Part shown: positions 9,118-19,688 of the stretch, piece after piece
How the letters are laid out: the number at the start of each line of letters is the position of its first letter
How positions within the stretch are numbered: position 1 is the stretch's first letter
Assembly: GCA_001312505.1 (NCBI GenBank)
Contig: BBDW01000001.1
Location: forward strand, 434,001 to 498,000
Origin: Mediterraneibacter faecis JCM 15917
Lineage (GTDB): Bacteria > Bacillota > Clostridia > Lachnospirales > Lachnospiraceae
Length of the DNA stretch: 64,000 bases
Direction: 5' to 3'
Notes under the pieces: generated by a model
Told to the model about the DNA's origin: nothing
Seen by the model: the letters and a program-made list of their open reading frames with translations, nothing else
The model's database searches: none
Position numbers and translations under genes: made by a program

Positions 9118-12100
9118 TTACGCCACCTGCTTATATCGCATAAACACATACTCAAATATCAGTTTGCGATATTCAAAGATTGCGCTATCCGAATAACTCT
9201 CCGGCAATTCTTCCCACAGAATTTTTCCAATCAGTGTATCTACCTCAGCCTTAGTCTCCTGCTTGTCAGTCCAGTGATCCAGTTCTGCAATCTTTGTTTT
9301 AATCTTATCCAACAAGTCTACAGCAACCTTCTTGATCTTCTTGATGTCCTCCTTGGACAGATTTTCATCAAAAAGCATATCATACATGGAAAGTTCTTCA
9401 TCGCTGCTGAAGCCTTCACGGACATAGCGCTGTTCTTCTTCATTCATGGAATTTGCCAGATCCATCAGTTCCATAAATGTCTTTTCAATATTGACCCTAT
9501 CCTGCTCCGAATTATATTCCTCAATAATCTGCTGATATCGTATGTAATAATCCACTCTGCGAGGATTCTCCCTTATCATGGCATCCAGCCTGACTTGAAT
9601 CAATTCATCCAAATCCATGAATGCCAGATTTTTCTTTTTAACTTTGGCAAACTCTCTCCGCAATAAATCAAAGTCAATTTTACTGATATCAAAACGTTTT
9701 GCAAATCCACGATCATCCGCTGCTCTTTCAATCATGATATAATCACCCAGAATTCCGTTAATCTGCACCATTAAATCTGTATTATCAACATGCTTCTTCT
9801 TTTTCTTTAATTCATCAACAATGGCAATTATGGCATCTTTTCTTTCACGGTCTGCCTTGGAAATGTCATCACGATCCAGATATTTCATCATGCGGTTAAG
9901 TTCATTGCCGTATGTTATAAACTGCTTCTTTGATTCCCTAGAGTCGGATACTGCATTAGCTGCTGTCAGTAGTAAGGAAATCTTTGCAAAATCCTTTGCA
10001 TATACCAGATCATCCAAATCGAAATCTTTGGAATCCAGGAATTCATCAGCCGCTGCAATTGTCTCAAGCACTCGTTCTATCAGTTCACCCTTGTCAATCG
10101 TCGGGTCAGTACTTCCACCACCTACATTAGCGGTATAATCAGCAAGTGCCTTTCGCAATGCTTTTACAATACCTATATAGTCAATAATAAGACCATTACT
10201 CTTGCCTTCTGCCACGCGGTTTGCCCGGGCAATTGTCTGCATAAGAGTATGTGCCTTGAGTGGCTTGTCCAGATACAGACATGACAAACACTTCACATCA
10301 AAACCGGTAAGCCACATTGCGCAGACAAATACTACTCTTAGCGGATTGTCTTTGTCCTTGAATTCCTTATCTAGCTCACGTTTTTCCATCTTTTCACGAT
10401 GATATTTGATATCCAGATTCCACTTTTTGAAGGTTTGAATTTCATTCTGTTCCTGCGAGATAACAACTGCCATCTCCGTTTCTTTCATCCAGTTCAGTTT
10501 TCTCTCAAGTTCCTGGACTTCCTGCTGTGATGCTGTCTGTATCTGCTTTTCTAAAGCTTTGATATCGTCCTGCCAATATTTCTGTACAAAGTTATACATA
10601 CGCACGCAGGTAACTTTATTCAAGCAGACAAACATAGCCTTACCACTAGTCCACAAATCAGAGTAATGTGAAACAAAATCTCTGGCCACAGACTTAAGTC
10701 TCGGTTCAGCAGTAGCAAATGAATTTCCTTTTCAAATTCATGCTCCAGTTTCTCCTCCTGTTCCGGATCCAAATCCGCTGCTTCAATAGCATCCAAGATT
10801 TTGTCTGTAATATCCGGATTATGGATATCCAGAATCTTCTCTCCTCGATTTTCATAATATAGAGGAACGGTTGCCTTATCTTCTACCGCACGTTTGAAAT
10901 CATAAATGGAAATATATCCACCAAAGGTCCGCTCCGTAATATTGTCATTTGACAGAAGCGGTGTGCCGGTAAAACCAATCCTTGAAGCAGTCGGCAATAA
11001 TCCAACCATATTGTCCGCAAAGACGCCATACTGACTGCGGTGTGCTTCATCAGACATAATAATGATGTCGTGGTCAGGTATAATCGGCTCATCCACTTTC
11101 TTGTTAAACTTCTGGATCAGTGTGAAGATAAAGCTTGGATTTCCTTTCAATTTGCTGATTAGGTCTTCACCACTAGTCGCTATGAACTTGGATGCCTTTG
11201 TTTTTCCCAATAATCCGCAGTTTTCAAACGTATCTGAAATCTGGGAATTCAGTTCTTCACGGTCTGTAAGTACAACAATGGTCGGAGATCCGGCAAACTT
11301 TCTACGAATCTTCTGCGACAAAAAAACCATAGAATAACTTTTACCGGAGCCCTGGGTATGCCAAAACACGCCAAGCTTTCCATTATTGAGTTTACGCACC
11401 TCATAAGCCTTGACTGCTTCATTAACTCCAAGATACTGGTGGTTTCGGGCAAGGATTTTGACGGTTTTACCACCGGAATGATCATATAAGATAAAGTTTT
11501 CTAACAGATCCAGAAAGTTCTCTTTCTTACAAATACCACGAAGCATGGTTTCCAGAGCTACACTTCCCTGCTCCTGCTCGGAAAGTCTTTTCCACTCATG
11601 GAAGAATTCATACTTACTGCCCAGTGTACCAACCTTGGCTTCTACACCATTGGACAACATTAGAAATGCATTGTAATAAAACAGTTGCGGAATGGTATCC
11701 AGGTAATCGGTGTAATTGTCTGTATATGCATTCTGAACATCCACAGAATTCTTCTTTAGTTCTACAAAGAGAAGCGGAATGCCATTTACAAAACCTACAA
11801 TATCTGTTCTGCGGCGATAAAGATCACCATGAATTTTCATTTCTTTCACAGCCAGGAAATGATTTCTCTCCATATCATCTGGATGCTGGAAATCAATAAT
11901 CATTGCACGCTTTTCTTCAGTCTGACCGTTTGGCTTCTTCTCAGTAACCGGAATTCCATCACGAATATATGCATACTTTTCTTCATTGATCTGCATCAGA
12001 GATGCGGATGAAAGATGCTTCTCAAAGGTATTCTGAGCTTCTATAACCTGAGCATCTGTAATCCACGGATTGAGCGTACGAAGAGCTTTCTGAAAATAAC

Positions 12101-12260
12101 GAACTAAAAGAATGTCCTTGTAGGAACTTCTTCCAAATGTTCCATTCTTTCCAAGGATTTCCTGATTATAAGCAAGTTCTACCTGCCATCCAAGTTCATC
12201 AGCAAGCAGATGCCCTGTGCTTTCTTGTACTAATATATTTTCTGAATAGTCATAGCTCAT
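9118..12260 (-). CDS. hsdR: Type I restriction enzyme R subunit (one frameshift)
   Basis: This is the ATP-dependent translocase and nuclease of the type I system, about 1047 aa. The N-terminal nuclease domain shows VGFVNGIPLLFVELKK (the D...E-x-K core). The helicase has Walker A WHTQGSGKSYSM, DEAH box IIMSDEAHRSQYG, motif III GFTGTPLL, and motifs V-VI in FVCAMWLTGFDVKCL and LMQTIARANRV. The C-terminus is helical. Near 10690 the frame shifts by one: adding one T restores HLLTAEPRLKSVARDFVSHY. The single-base loss is not in a G run. The start ATG 12258-12260 is behind GGGAGGGTAATTGG. It is downstream of the DUF3800 gene in the same operon. Confidence 0.92.
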
Positions 12261-12282
12261 CCAATTACCCTCCCTTAAGTAT

Positions 12283-13421
12283 TTAACATGATCTTCCCAA
12301 AATCTGAAGTTTCATCATTCTCTCTTGAATATTCTTGGGTGTATTTGCATTCTTTATTAATAATGGTGACTTTTCATCCGATCTACTTATTAATCTCCAA
12401 AGAATATTAAAATTGTTGATTTGATTTTCGTTAAGCTTCTCTGCTAATGACTTGATTTCTCCTATAGATTTCTCATCCAAAAATATGAATAGTCTTCTTA
12501 GCAATCCAGCTATCATATCTGAAATTTGAACAAATATATTCTCATGGGATTTCACAAATTTATAATGATTTAGTATTTTTCCGTGTTCATACAATTGAAT
12601 ATTTGACAAGTTCTTCTCTACAGCTTTCTCTTCGTCAAAAATGTGTAGTGATTTGCTAAATATCTCACATCTTTCTAAATAGAAAAGATAATATTCTTTT
12701 ATCAACATATTAGGTTCATTGTCTTGAATAAAAGGTAATTTTCCCATCTTTCCAGCCGCTTTTAACATTTGTCTAAAGAGTTCAAGAAAAAAGCCCGGAT
12801 TGTATATACTATCATCATTATACTTACTGATAAGATCACATAATTCATAACAAAAAGATACCGTATCTTTCACATCAGGGTATGTATGACGGATTAGGAT
12901 ATCTATCACTTCATCTTGATGTTCAATTGTAAAATCATATAGTGCATTCTTAATATCCCAAAAGTACATAATACACATCGGATGTGTTTCCCATAATGAA
13001 TCAACTATATCAACCAATGAGTAGAACAAATTGTTCAGTGCACTATAGTGGATATATAATCCACTTTTATCAAGCCACTCTAAAAATTCTGTCGCTCTTT
13101 TACTCCCCCCATAAAAGATACAAAATCCGCAGAATTATGATACAAATGCTTAAACTTTAATTCCTTCTGTCCTTCCTTATACTCAAGAGCCTCATGTAGA
13201 GATACCAAATCTATCTCATAACTTTTTCCATTATGTGCAATACCAGCTAATACAAAATCACCTTTGATTGCTTCCGGATCATTAAATCCATTATCCGTTA
13301 AATAAAACTTTCTACAATTGCCACTTTCATCATAATAGAATGTCATTTCTTCATTGAATGGTTTTATGCCATTCAATTTCCATACAGTATCTTTCTGATC
13401 TTCAACATTGATTCTAACCAA
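12283..13421 (-). CDS. DUF3800 protein inside the type I operon (one frameshift)
   Basis: The start of the protein has TFYYDESGNCRKFYL. The D-E-S-G motif on the first strand, with GDFVLAGIAHNG after it and FVQISDMIAGLLRRLF near the C-terminus (a D..aG helix), is typical of DUF3800, a family with an RNase H-like fold suspected of nuclease activity and often found near mobile elements and defence genes. The frame breaks at the C6 run 13105-13110: two bases fewer joins SFMG to SKRATEFLEWLDKSG. Length about 379 aa. It sits between hsdS and hsdR with spacings of 2 and 22 bp, so it belongs to the operon. A role in restriction is inference. Confidence 0.75.
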
Positions 13422-13423
13422 TG

Positions 13424-14652
13424 TTATACCTCCACTTCTCCGCTCATAAGTTTGGGTAATAAGCGGTCACGGGCTTCTATTAGCTCATTACATATTTCTT
13501 GTTTGACTTTAATTTCATTTAATATCGGATCAACAACATTTGAAAATTTTTCAATAGTATCGTCATTCGGCATAACAAACGGCATTGCTTTAATGATTTT
13601 TGAATTAACCGCCTTTGATATCGACGACGTATTTCCCAATGTATCGTATTCAAAATTGCTCAAATAACAGTAAGTATATGCTCTCAATTTATCATTCTCA
13701 ATGCAAAAGTGTGCTATCGCCTCATTAGTACACATATCTTTTATTGCAATTGCAACACGACCAACTGTTAGTTTGAAGCTCACAAACACAGTTCCAGCAG
13801 GAACAACCTTCATATTGTATTTTTGAACTGCATCACTTGTTAATCCCTCACTTGTGTTGAAAACATATACTCCAGCATTCCCCCCCATATCCGAGATAGA
13901 TAGCCAAGGCATACCCACGCTACCATCTACAAACCATTGCTTTTCTGCACGAGGAGGTGTTTTTCCAATTGTAATTTTGAAAAAATTATCTGCTCTGTCT
14001 TTGCTCCAACCTTCCGGCACTCCATCCACAATTTTGCAATTCTCATATCCAGGAAATCTCAAATCAATAAACCATTCCTTGTATAACCGCTGTGCTGCCT
14101 CTTCGAGAAGTTTGATTTGTTTTTTGTTATTTTCAATTAATTGATCATAGTTTTTTAAAATAACTACTACCTTTTTCTGAATAGGATTTTCGGGTATTAC
14201 TATCTCTATTTCTTTTAATAAGGCTATAGGTACTGCCTTTTGAGCTGTCCCTTTTGCTATAGCATCTATCTTCTTCTGTCCTTCATATGAATTAATCCAA
14301 TAGTATAAATATTCTGCATCTAACTTATCATCAAAATCCTTTAGCCACGTTAAATTACCATCCGCAAAATAAAATTTGTCATATTCTTTATATATATATG
14401 GAATTCCATAAGTACCTCTTGTTGTAATCAATAAATCCCCCCCGTCTGAGGTACTCCATACTCTTCTTTTACTCTGTTATATGCATCCTCTGAAATATAG
14501 TCACACTCTGTAATCTTTTCTCCATTCACTTTCTTTATTATTTCTTTTGAACAATAAAATGGCACACCATCCTTTGTTCTTTCTGATACATGAAATCGCT
14601 TGCTCGATGTAACGGTACAATGCAAACCTATTGTTGTTTTTTCATAGTTCAT
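13424..14652 (-). CDS. hsdS: Type I restriction-modification specificity subunit (one frameshift)
   Basis: HsdS sets the DNA sequence recognised by the complex. Two target-recognition domains are each followed by a conserved helical spacer: PIALLKEIEIVIPENPIQKK with LLEEAAQRLYKEWFIDLRFPG in the middle, and NEIKVKQEICNELIEARDRL with LLPKLMSGEVEV at the end. The frame is lost at the C7 run 14437-14443; two bases fewer gives VPQTGDLLITTRGTYGIPY, the usual G-D-ll-t-tRG entry of a recognition domain. A C7 run at 13880-13886 adds a glycine in SDMGGNAG. The start overlaps the hsdM stop by 4 bp. Length about 409 aa, normal for two-domain HsdS. Confidence 0.88.
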
Positions 14653-16483
14653 AACCCCCCCATCTCCTTCATATTGTTTGAGATGGTATCCATCAAATCA
14701 TTGGATTCAGCCTGCAATGATAATAATTCTCGATGAATTTCAGCCATTCTTTCTTCAAAGTCAACACCATCATCTTCAACCGGGGCTACCCCCCCTACGT
14801 AAGCACCGGGCGTAAGAGACCATCCTTTTTCTTCGATTTCCGTCAGGCTTGCCACTTTGCAAAGTCCCAGGATGTCTTTATATTCTCCTTCACCAAATTT
14901 CTCATAAAGCCAAACTGCTTCCTTAGCCACAATAATTTCATCATTCTTTGCAGCTATCATTCATCATATTTAGCCTGAATTCGTTTTTTATCCTTTCTAT
15001 CAGCCTGTTCTACTTCCAGCTTTGCTTTCTTCTGCAAATCCTTTAATTCATTCTTTAAAAGCTGCAAAACTTCCTCAAAAGAAATCACCTGTCCCAAAAT
15101 TTTTCTGTATTCCTGCAATAAGGCTGTATACTTGTCTATTTCTCCACGATACAGCCATACTATGGCATTCAGATTCTTTAACTGCCACTCCGTCCACTCA
15201 TTCAAAGTACGATCAACTTCAGTATAATAATTTCTCGCATCAATAAACAGAACCTTATCCTTCAGTTCCTCAACCTTTCCTTTATCAAAAAACCATAGAG
15301 AACATGGCAGGCTCTTCGTATAAAAGAAGTTATTGCCTACAGAAACCATTACATCCACATGACCTGTCTTCACCAATTTTTCACGAATCTCTTTATCATG
15401 TCCCTGACTGTCAGTTGCAGAAGAAGCCATAACAAATCCTGCACGACCTGTCTCATTCAAGTATGCATAGAAATAAGAAATCCAAAGATAGTTTGCATTA
15501 CCGATTTCCTTGTTTTTATTTTCCTTCGGTACACCAAAGGGCAGTCTTCCGGCATTGGCTGCTGTTTCTGCTTTTACCTTATCAACATTAAATGGCGGAT
15601 TTGCCATAACATAGTTACACTTGCCCTCCAAATGATGAGCATCATGGTAGAAGCTGTTTGCTTCATCACCGGATTTAATTACACCGGTAAGCCCATGAAC
15701 CGCTATATTCATAAGGCAGAGCTGTGCATTGTATTCTACCTTTTCCTGACCATAAAAAGTCATGCTCTTGTTGGCCTGCAGTCCAGTTTCATTTACGAAA
15801 TCACCGGTTTGTACAAACATACCGCCAGATCCACAGGCAGGATCCAACAAAACTCCGCTTTTCGGCTCCAGTATGTTTACAATCATTTTTACCAATGACT
15901 TCGGGGTAAAGAACACACCATCGTCAGAGGCAATATTTTTTGCAAATTTATTCAGAAAGTACTCGTAGATACGTCCGATTACATCTCCACCAACTTCATC
16001 CAATGCATTGTTATTAAAGATTCTGAGCAACTCACCCAGAAGCTCATCCGAGAAATCAGTGTAGCTTTTAGGAAGAACTCCTGTCAGCTGGTCACTCTGC
16101 TGTTCCACCAACTCCATGGCGTTATTTACCACTTCACCTAGGCTCCCCCCCATGGTCTGTCCTGATACATTCAATAGTCCCAAAGAAGCAACATTTTCCG
16201 GAAGATTTACCAGATAATCAAACTGCGCCATTACAGGAAGGAACAATGCGCTCTTAGCCGTGAAATCACTTGCCTCCACCGGCATCTTACGACCATTTCT
16301 TATCGGCCTATCCTTTAATATTTCTTCCTCAACCATTTTATATCTGCTGTATGCATATCTAAGGAACAACAGGCCCAGTACAGGCATACAGTACTGATTT
16401 GATGTAAGCTTTGATCCAGCTCTCAGGAGATCCGCAGACTCCCACAGATCTGCTTCCAGCTTCTTAATACTTGCGTTATCCAT
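14649..16483 (-). CDS. hsdM: Type I restriction-modification methyltransferase subunit (one frameshift)
   Basis: HsdM makes N6-methyladenine with SAM. The HsdM N-terminal helical domain is followed by motif I LLDPACGSGGMFVQTG and the catalytic NPPF (YVMANPPFNVDKV). The C-terminal segment LCKVASLTEIEEKGWSLTPG then YVGGVAPVEDDG is the conserved end of HsdM, normally PGRYVGVA; the extra G comes from the C7 run 14789-14795. C7 runs at 16146-16152 (QTMGGSLG) and 14655-14661 (EMGGL) also add glycines. Near 14957 a missing A stops the frame at KYDE; with it the sequence continues KYDEMIAAKND. As printed an ATG overlaps that stop, so restart is conceivable, but the one-protein reading fits the family. 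Length about 611 aa. Confidence 0.9.
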
Positions 16484-16502
16484 TTATCCATATCCTCCAA
16501 AA

Positions 16503-16694
16503 TTAATTACTTTTATTCTGTTCAAGCTTTCTGGCCTTACGTGGGTCTATAGGTTTCTCTGTTCCAACCGGGATGAACCACATTCTCCCTTTCTGAATGG
16601 CTCCTTCAATTCTGCCTTCTTTGCAATATATCGCTACCCATCTCTGGGATACATTCCACTTTTCTGCGCATTCTGCTGAGGTCAAATATTCCAT
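16503..16694 (-). CDS. Small helix-turn-helix DNA-binding protein, first gene of the restriction operon
   Basis: About 63 residues from ATG 16692-16694, chosen because TTTTTGGAGGAAAACAC sits just before it; a longer frame from 16733 has no ribosome site. MEYLTSAECAEKWNVSQRWV is a MerR/excisionase-like winged helix (TSAECAEKWNVS-RWV-YC-EGRI-GA), followed by MWFIPVGTEKPIDPRKARK. Such proteins bind short direct repeats, and two 12-bp repeats lie in the promoter upstream. It is 19 bp upstream of hsdM and may act as a controller of the restriction genes; that role is inference. Confidence 0.7.
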   Translation of the reverse strand: MEYLTSAECAEKWNVSQRWVAIYCKEGRIEGAIQKGRMWFIPVGTEKPIDPRKARKLEQNKSN

Positions 16695-16731
16695 GTGTTT
16701 TCCTCCAAAAATATGTAAAAACTGCTCTTTC

Positions 16732-16788
16732 ATTATATTCTATTGAGCGAATACTTTCAATTAAATTCTTCTTAGAAGCGAACACTTT
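16732..16788 (-). promoter_or_regulatory. Promoter of the restriction operon with two 12-bp repeats
   Basis: On the minus strand TTGAAA (16755-16760) and TATAAT (16732-16737) are 17 bp apart. The repeat AAAGTATTCGCT (16746-16757) lies in the spacer and overlaps the -35. A second copy, AAAGTGTTCGCT (16777-16788), lies 31 bp upstream, about three helical turns. The two differ at one base. This arrangement suggests a protein-binding operator; the small HTH protein encoded by the first gene is the obvious candidate. Confidence 0.65.
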
Positions 16789-16822
16789 TTCGCCAACTAT
16801 ATTTCATACATTGTTCCGCACT

Positions 16823-16848
16823 AAAAAAGCACCAGTTTCCTGATGCTT
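16823..16848 (-). terminator. Rho-independent terminator (minus strand)
   Basis: AAGCATCAG-GAAA-CTGGTGCTT on the minus strand (16827-16848), with one mismatch, is followed by a T6 tract (A run 16823-16828). It would end transcripts arriving from the integrase/excisionase remnants and insulate the restriction promoter. Confidence 0.75.
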
Positions 16849-17039
16849 CAAAACTTTTATATGTAATTAATCATGCTCTGTACTATATAATTTCTCGCTT
16901 ATCAAATGCTTGATATTATCTGGAATCATTTTATTCTTATCTTCTACCAATAATGTATCATACTTTGCAATCTATGGCTTTTCTCTACTTTCTTTCAAAC
17001 TTTCCCTCCTTCCGACAAGGTGGTCACACAGCTGACTGG
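16849..17039. other. Intergenic stretch with a possible gene tail
   Basis: On the minus strand, just before the terminator at 16823-16848, a short frame reads AKYDTLLVEDKNKMIPDNIK then HLISEKLYSTEHD and stops. It looks like the C-terminus of a decayed gene, without a start or ribosome site. Nothing else is recognisable. Confidence 0.35.
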
Positions 17040-17249
17040 AATTATTCCAGACCCTCAAACCAACCCCCCCTCAAAAACTGACACGTCCACGATATTTACC
17101 AGCAAATCCAAATCCGTATTGACCTGCTTCTCCAATTTCCTGAGTGACAAGCATGGCTTTTATTTTCCATCTGCCCTTACGCTCTCTCCCGGTCTGAGGA
17201 CTCTTCTTTTGGAATCCCGTCTTGACTGTCCTCTTCCTACCTTTGCCAT
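17040..17249 (-). pseudogene. Remnant of a Tn916-type tyrosine integrase (N-terminal part)
   Basis: ATG 17247-17249 overlaps the stop of the excisionase-like gene (TAATG). The frame reads GQSRRDSKRRVLRPGESVR then ADGK and stops. SKRRxLRxGESxRxDGxY is the start of the AP2-like arm-binding domain of Tn916 Int. In another frame further down, KPCLSLRKLEKQVNTDLD, also typical of Int after the first sheet, appears. About 25 residues between them are missing, and nothing after about 17040 resembles the catalytic domain. A C7 run at 17064-17070 lies at the broken end. Confidence 0.6.
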
Positions 17250-17458
17250 TAGCCTCGCTTCCTCAGCTCTGGATGATGCAGCAGATATTTCTCAAATGCA
17301 ACACGAAGAATCAGCTTGCGTTCTCCGTAGTATGCCAAGAAATCCACTCCATCCGTATTTTTCAATAAATCATAGAATTTTCTTCGGCTCAGAACGAAAT
17401 AGTCGATTGCCTCAGAAGGATTCAAAATATCCTTTTCTGCTAAACTTGGTCTTGCCAT
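17249..17458 (-). CDS. Excisionase-like small DNA-binding protein
   Basis: About 69 residues from ATG 17456-17458 behind AAAGGAATGTGATTTT; a longer frame starts at 17497 without a better site. ARPSLAEKDILNPSEAIDYF, then LSRRKFYDLLKN, then FLAYYGERKLILRVAFEKYL follow the pattern of Tn916-type Xis proteins and related DUF6462 winged helices (plan-AIDYF-hsrrKFy). It directly precedes the integrase remnant, the usual xis-int order. With int broken it probably has no partner. Confidence 0.6.
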   Translation of the reverse strand: MARPSLAEKDILNPSEAIDYFVLSRRKFYDLLKNTDGVDFLAYYGERKLILRVAFEKYLLHHPELRKRG

Positions 17459-17596
17459 AAAATCACATTCCTTTCTGCCAAAAGTGGCTGTTTTCAAGGG
17501 TTTTCGGGGGGGTCATCCTATGTTCGCTCTTATGTCCTGTTTCAAGCGGACTCTAACATTACTATTAGTTTTAATAATTAGAATTATTTTATCAAC

Positions 17597-17835
17597 TTAT
17601 AAATTCTTTCCAAGTTCATATGTCTTCTTCATTATATCCACATGATCCTCAGCTGTATTTGCTGCATCAATTCCACCGCCACCGACCATGCCTTTTAAGG
17701 AAGCCTTTTCAAAGAAAGAAGTTCCACATCATGCCCCCCCACTTCTTTTGCTCCCTTTGCACACTCATTTGCAAGTATATCAGAATTGCTCCCTCCTCGA
17801 AGACTTGTCGATATGATCAATACTTTTTTTGCCAT
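17597..17835 (-). pseudogene. Flavodoxin-like NAD(P)H-dependent oxidoreductase with a large internal deletion
   Basis: The N-terminus MAKKVLIISTSLRGGSNSD then ILANECAKGAKEVG is the FMN phosphate-binding start of the iron-sulfur flavoprotein/NADPH-dependent FMN reductase family. After HDVELLSLK the frame is lost, and the next recognisable piece is the family C-terminus FEKASLKGMVGGGGIDAAN, ending KKTYELGKNL. About 90-100 central residues (CxGCxxC region and FMN loop) are absent, so this is a deletion and not only a frameshift. A C7 run at 17734-17740 adds a glycine in EVGGHD. Confidence 0.7.
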
Positions 17836-17837
17836 AA

Positions 17838-18839
17838 TTAACCAACTCCGTTTTCTTCAAAAAATTTCTGGATTTTATCAAATGGGATTACATCCAGATT
17901 ATCGTAAAGATCTGTATGAACAGCCCCTGGAATTGTTAGCAGCTCTTTATTGGATGTGTACTTGCTGTCCTTAATCATATTTTCATAAGCATCTTTTCCA
18001 AAATAATAGCTGTGTGCTTTTTCTCCGTGAACAATGAGGACTGCACTTCTGATTTCATTACTGTACTTTAATATTGGCTGATTCATAAATGACATACATC
18101 CAATACTGTTCCAGCCATCATTGGAATTCAGGCTTCTTTTATGATAACATCTGCCTTTATAATACTCACTGTAATCTTTTACAAAGAACGGGGCATCCTC
18201 TGGAACCGGAAGAGAAACACAACCACCAGCTCTGAAATATTCGCCTTTACAGTATTCTTGTGTTCTGAGGGTATTCAGCGACTGCTTCTTCGCATAACGT
18301 GCTTCTTCACTGTCCTCAGAATCAAAGTACCCATTCGCATTTACCCTTGTCATATCATACATGGTAGATGCAACCGTTGCTTTTATTCTTGTATCGAGTG
18401 CAGCTGCGTTAAGAGCCATCCCACCCCCCCAACCACAGATTCCAATGATTCCTATTCTATCTTGATCTACCTCTTCCCGAACAGAAAGGAAATCAACAGC
18501 AGCCATGAAATCTTCTGTATTAATATCCGGAGAAGCCATGTATCTTGGATTGCCTCCACTTTCTCCCGTAAAAGAAGGATCAAATGCAATAGTAAGGTAT
18601 CCTTTTTCAGCCATCGTCTGCGCATACAGTCCGGAACACTGTTCTTTGACTGCACCAAATGGTCCACTTACAGCAATCGCTGGATATTTCCCAAATGCAT
18701 TTTTCGGCTTATACAAATCTGCAGCAAGTGTGATTCCATAACGATTTACAAATGTCACTTTCTCATGATCTACTTTTTCACTTTTTGGAAAAGTTTTATC
18801 CCATTCAGATACTAGTTTTAATTCTTCTGCTTTCAACAT
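17838..18839 (-). CDS. Alpha/beta hydrolase, dienelactone hydrolase-like
   Basis: 333 residues from ATG 18837-18839, which has GGAGG 9 nt before it; the frame could start earlier, but that lacks a site. VTFVNRYGITLAADLYKPKN, FGKYPAIAVSGPFGAVKEQ and FDPSFTGESGG give the hydrolase core. The nucleophile elbow reads GICGWGGGMALNAAA with Cys in the Ser position, as in dienelactone hydrolases; a C7 run (18424-18430) probably adds one G, since relatives have GICGWGGMALNA. Acid and His follow in IVHGEKAHSYYFG and IPGAVHTDLYD. The substrate is unknown. Neighbours (flavodoxin remnants, CMD-cupin) suggest small-molecule or quinone detoxification. Confidence 0.75.
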   Translation of the reverse strand: MLKAEELKLVSEWDKTFPKSEKVDHEKVTFVNRYGITLAADLYKPKNAFGKYPAIAVSGPFGAVKEQCSGLYAQTMAEKGYLTIAFDPSFTGESGGNPRYMASPDINTEDFMAAVDFLSVREEVDQDRIGIIGICGWGGGMALNAAALDTRIKATVASTMYDMTRVNANGYFDSEDSEEARYAKKQSLNTLRTQEYCKGEYFRAGGCVSLPVPEDAPFFVKDYSEYYKGRCYHKRSLNSNDGWNSIGCMSFMNQPILKYSNEIRSAVLIVHGEKAHSYYFGKDAYENMIKDSKYTSNKELLTIPGAVHTDLYDNLDVIPFDKIQKFFEENGVG

Positions 18840-18892
18840 AAATATAACCTCCATATGCAAATTGTCTTATAAATACACTTTTTTCAACCTTC

Positions 18893-19660
18893 CTATTTTA
18901 GTTTTCTATATTCTTCATCACTTACCGGTTCAAGCCATTCATTGGAACTATTTTCGCCCGGAACTTCTATTGCCAGATGTGAAAACCATTCATCCGGTGC
19001 TGCGCCATGCCAGTGTTTTACTTCTGCCGGAATATTGATGCAGTCGCCTGGCTTCATTTCCACAGCTTCTTTACCTTCTACCTGATAATATCCTCTTCCG
19101 GCAACGCATACCAGAATTTGTCCGCCTCCACTTTTTGCATGATGGATATGCCAGTTATTTCTGCATCCAGGTTCGAATGTCACATTGAAAATTCCAACCT
19201 GAGAAGTAGAAATCGGTGCAAGAAAACTCCTGCCCGAAAAATACTGTGCAAAGCCATCATTTGGTGCACCAATTGGAAATACCATCTTTTTTGCATGCGC
19301 CCGCATCGCTTCCTCTTCGTATGGCAAATCTCCTTCGCCTGTTTCCCACACTTCCTTTGCAAGATTGAAAACAGCCCATGCTTTTGGCCAACCTGCATAG
19401 AATGCGGCATGTGTGATCACTGCAGCAATCTCTTTTTGTGTCACACCATGATTTTTTGCATTTTGAAGATGATATTTTAAAGAAGAATCCGTAATTCCGG
19501 AAGCCATCAGAGCAACCACGGTAATAATACTTCTTGTTTTTACATCGATATCCTGATTATTCCAGTTTTCACCGAAAAGTACATCATCGTTAAAATGTGC
19601 AAACTCCGGTGCAAATTCACCAAGTGCATTTTTTCCTGCTGTCTGTACTATTTTTTCCAT
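18893..19660 (-). CDS. Carboxymuconolactone decarboxylase (AhpD-like) fused to a cupin
   Basis: 255 residues. The N-terminal half is a CMD/AhpD-like helical domain (LGEFAPEFAHFNDDVLFGE, KTRSIITVVALMASGI, LKYHLQNAKNHGVTQKEIA, ITHAAFYAGWPKAW), without the CxxC of true AhpD. The C-terminal half is a cupin with a metal-site pattern: NNWHIHHAKSGGGQILVCV, then GDCINIPAEVKHWHGAAP. The arrangement is common in gut Firmicutes next to flavodoxins and aldo-keto reductases. The actual reaction is not known to me. Start ATG 19658-19660. Confidence 0.8.
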   Translation of the reverse strand: MEKIVQTAGKNALGEFAPEFAHFNDDVLFGENWNNQDIDVKTRSIITVVALMASGITDSSLKYHLQNAKNHGVTQKEIAAVITHAAFYAGWPKAWAVFNLAKEVWETGEGDLPYEEEAMRAHAKKMVFPIGAPNDGFAQYFSGRSFLAPISTSQVGIFNVTFEPGCRNNWHIHHAKSGGGQILVCVAGRGYYQVEGKEAVEMKPGDCINIPAEVKHWHGAAPDEWFSHLAIEVPGENSSNEWLEPVSDEEYRKLK

Positions 19661-19688
19661 ATTCTGTATATCTCCATAACGCTGTTAT

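Noticed and set aside
14649..16483. hsdM split as two separate genes or a programmed frameshift
   Set aside because: The family's C-terminal motif lies in the second frame, and one missing A explains the break. Many neighbours show the same kind of loss, so a programmed event is not supported.
17020..17460. 146-aa plus-strand frame opposite the excisionase gene
   Set aside because: No ribosome site, no recognisable motif, and the opposite strand carries the Xis-like and Int-like sequences.
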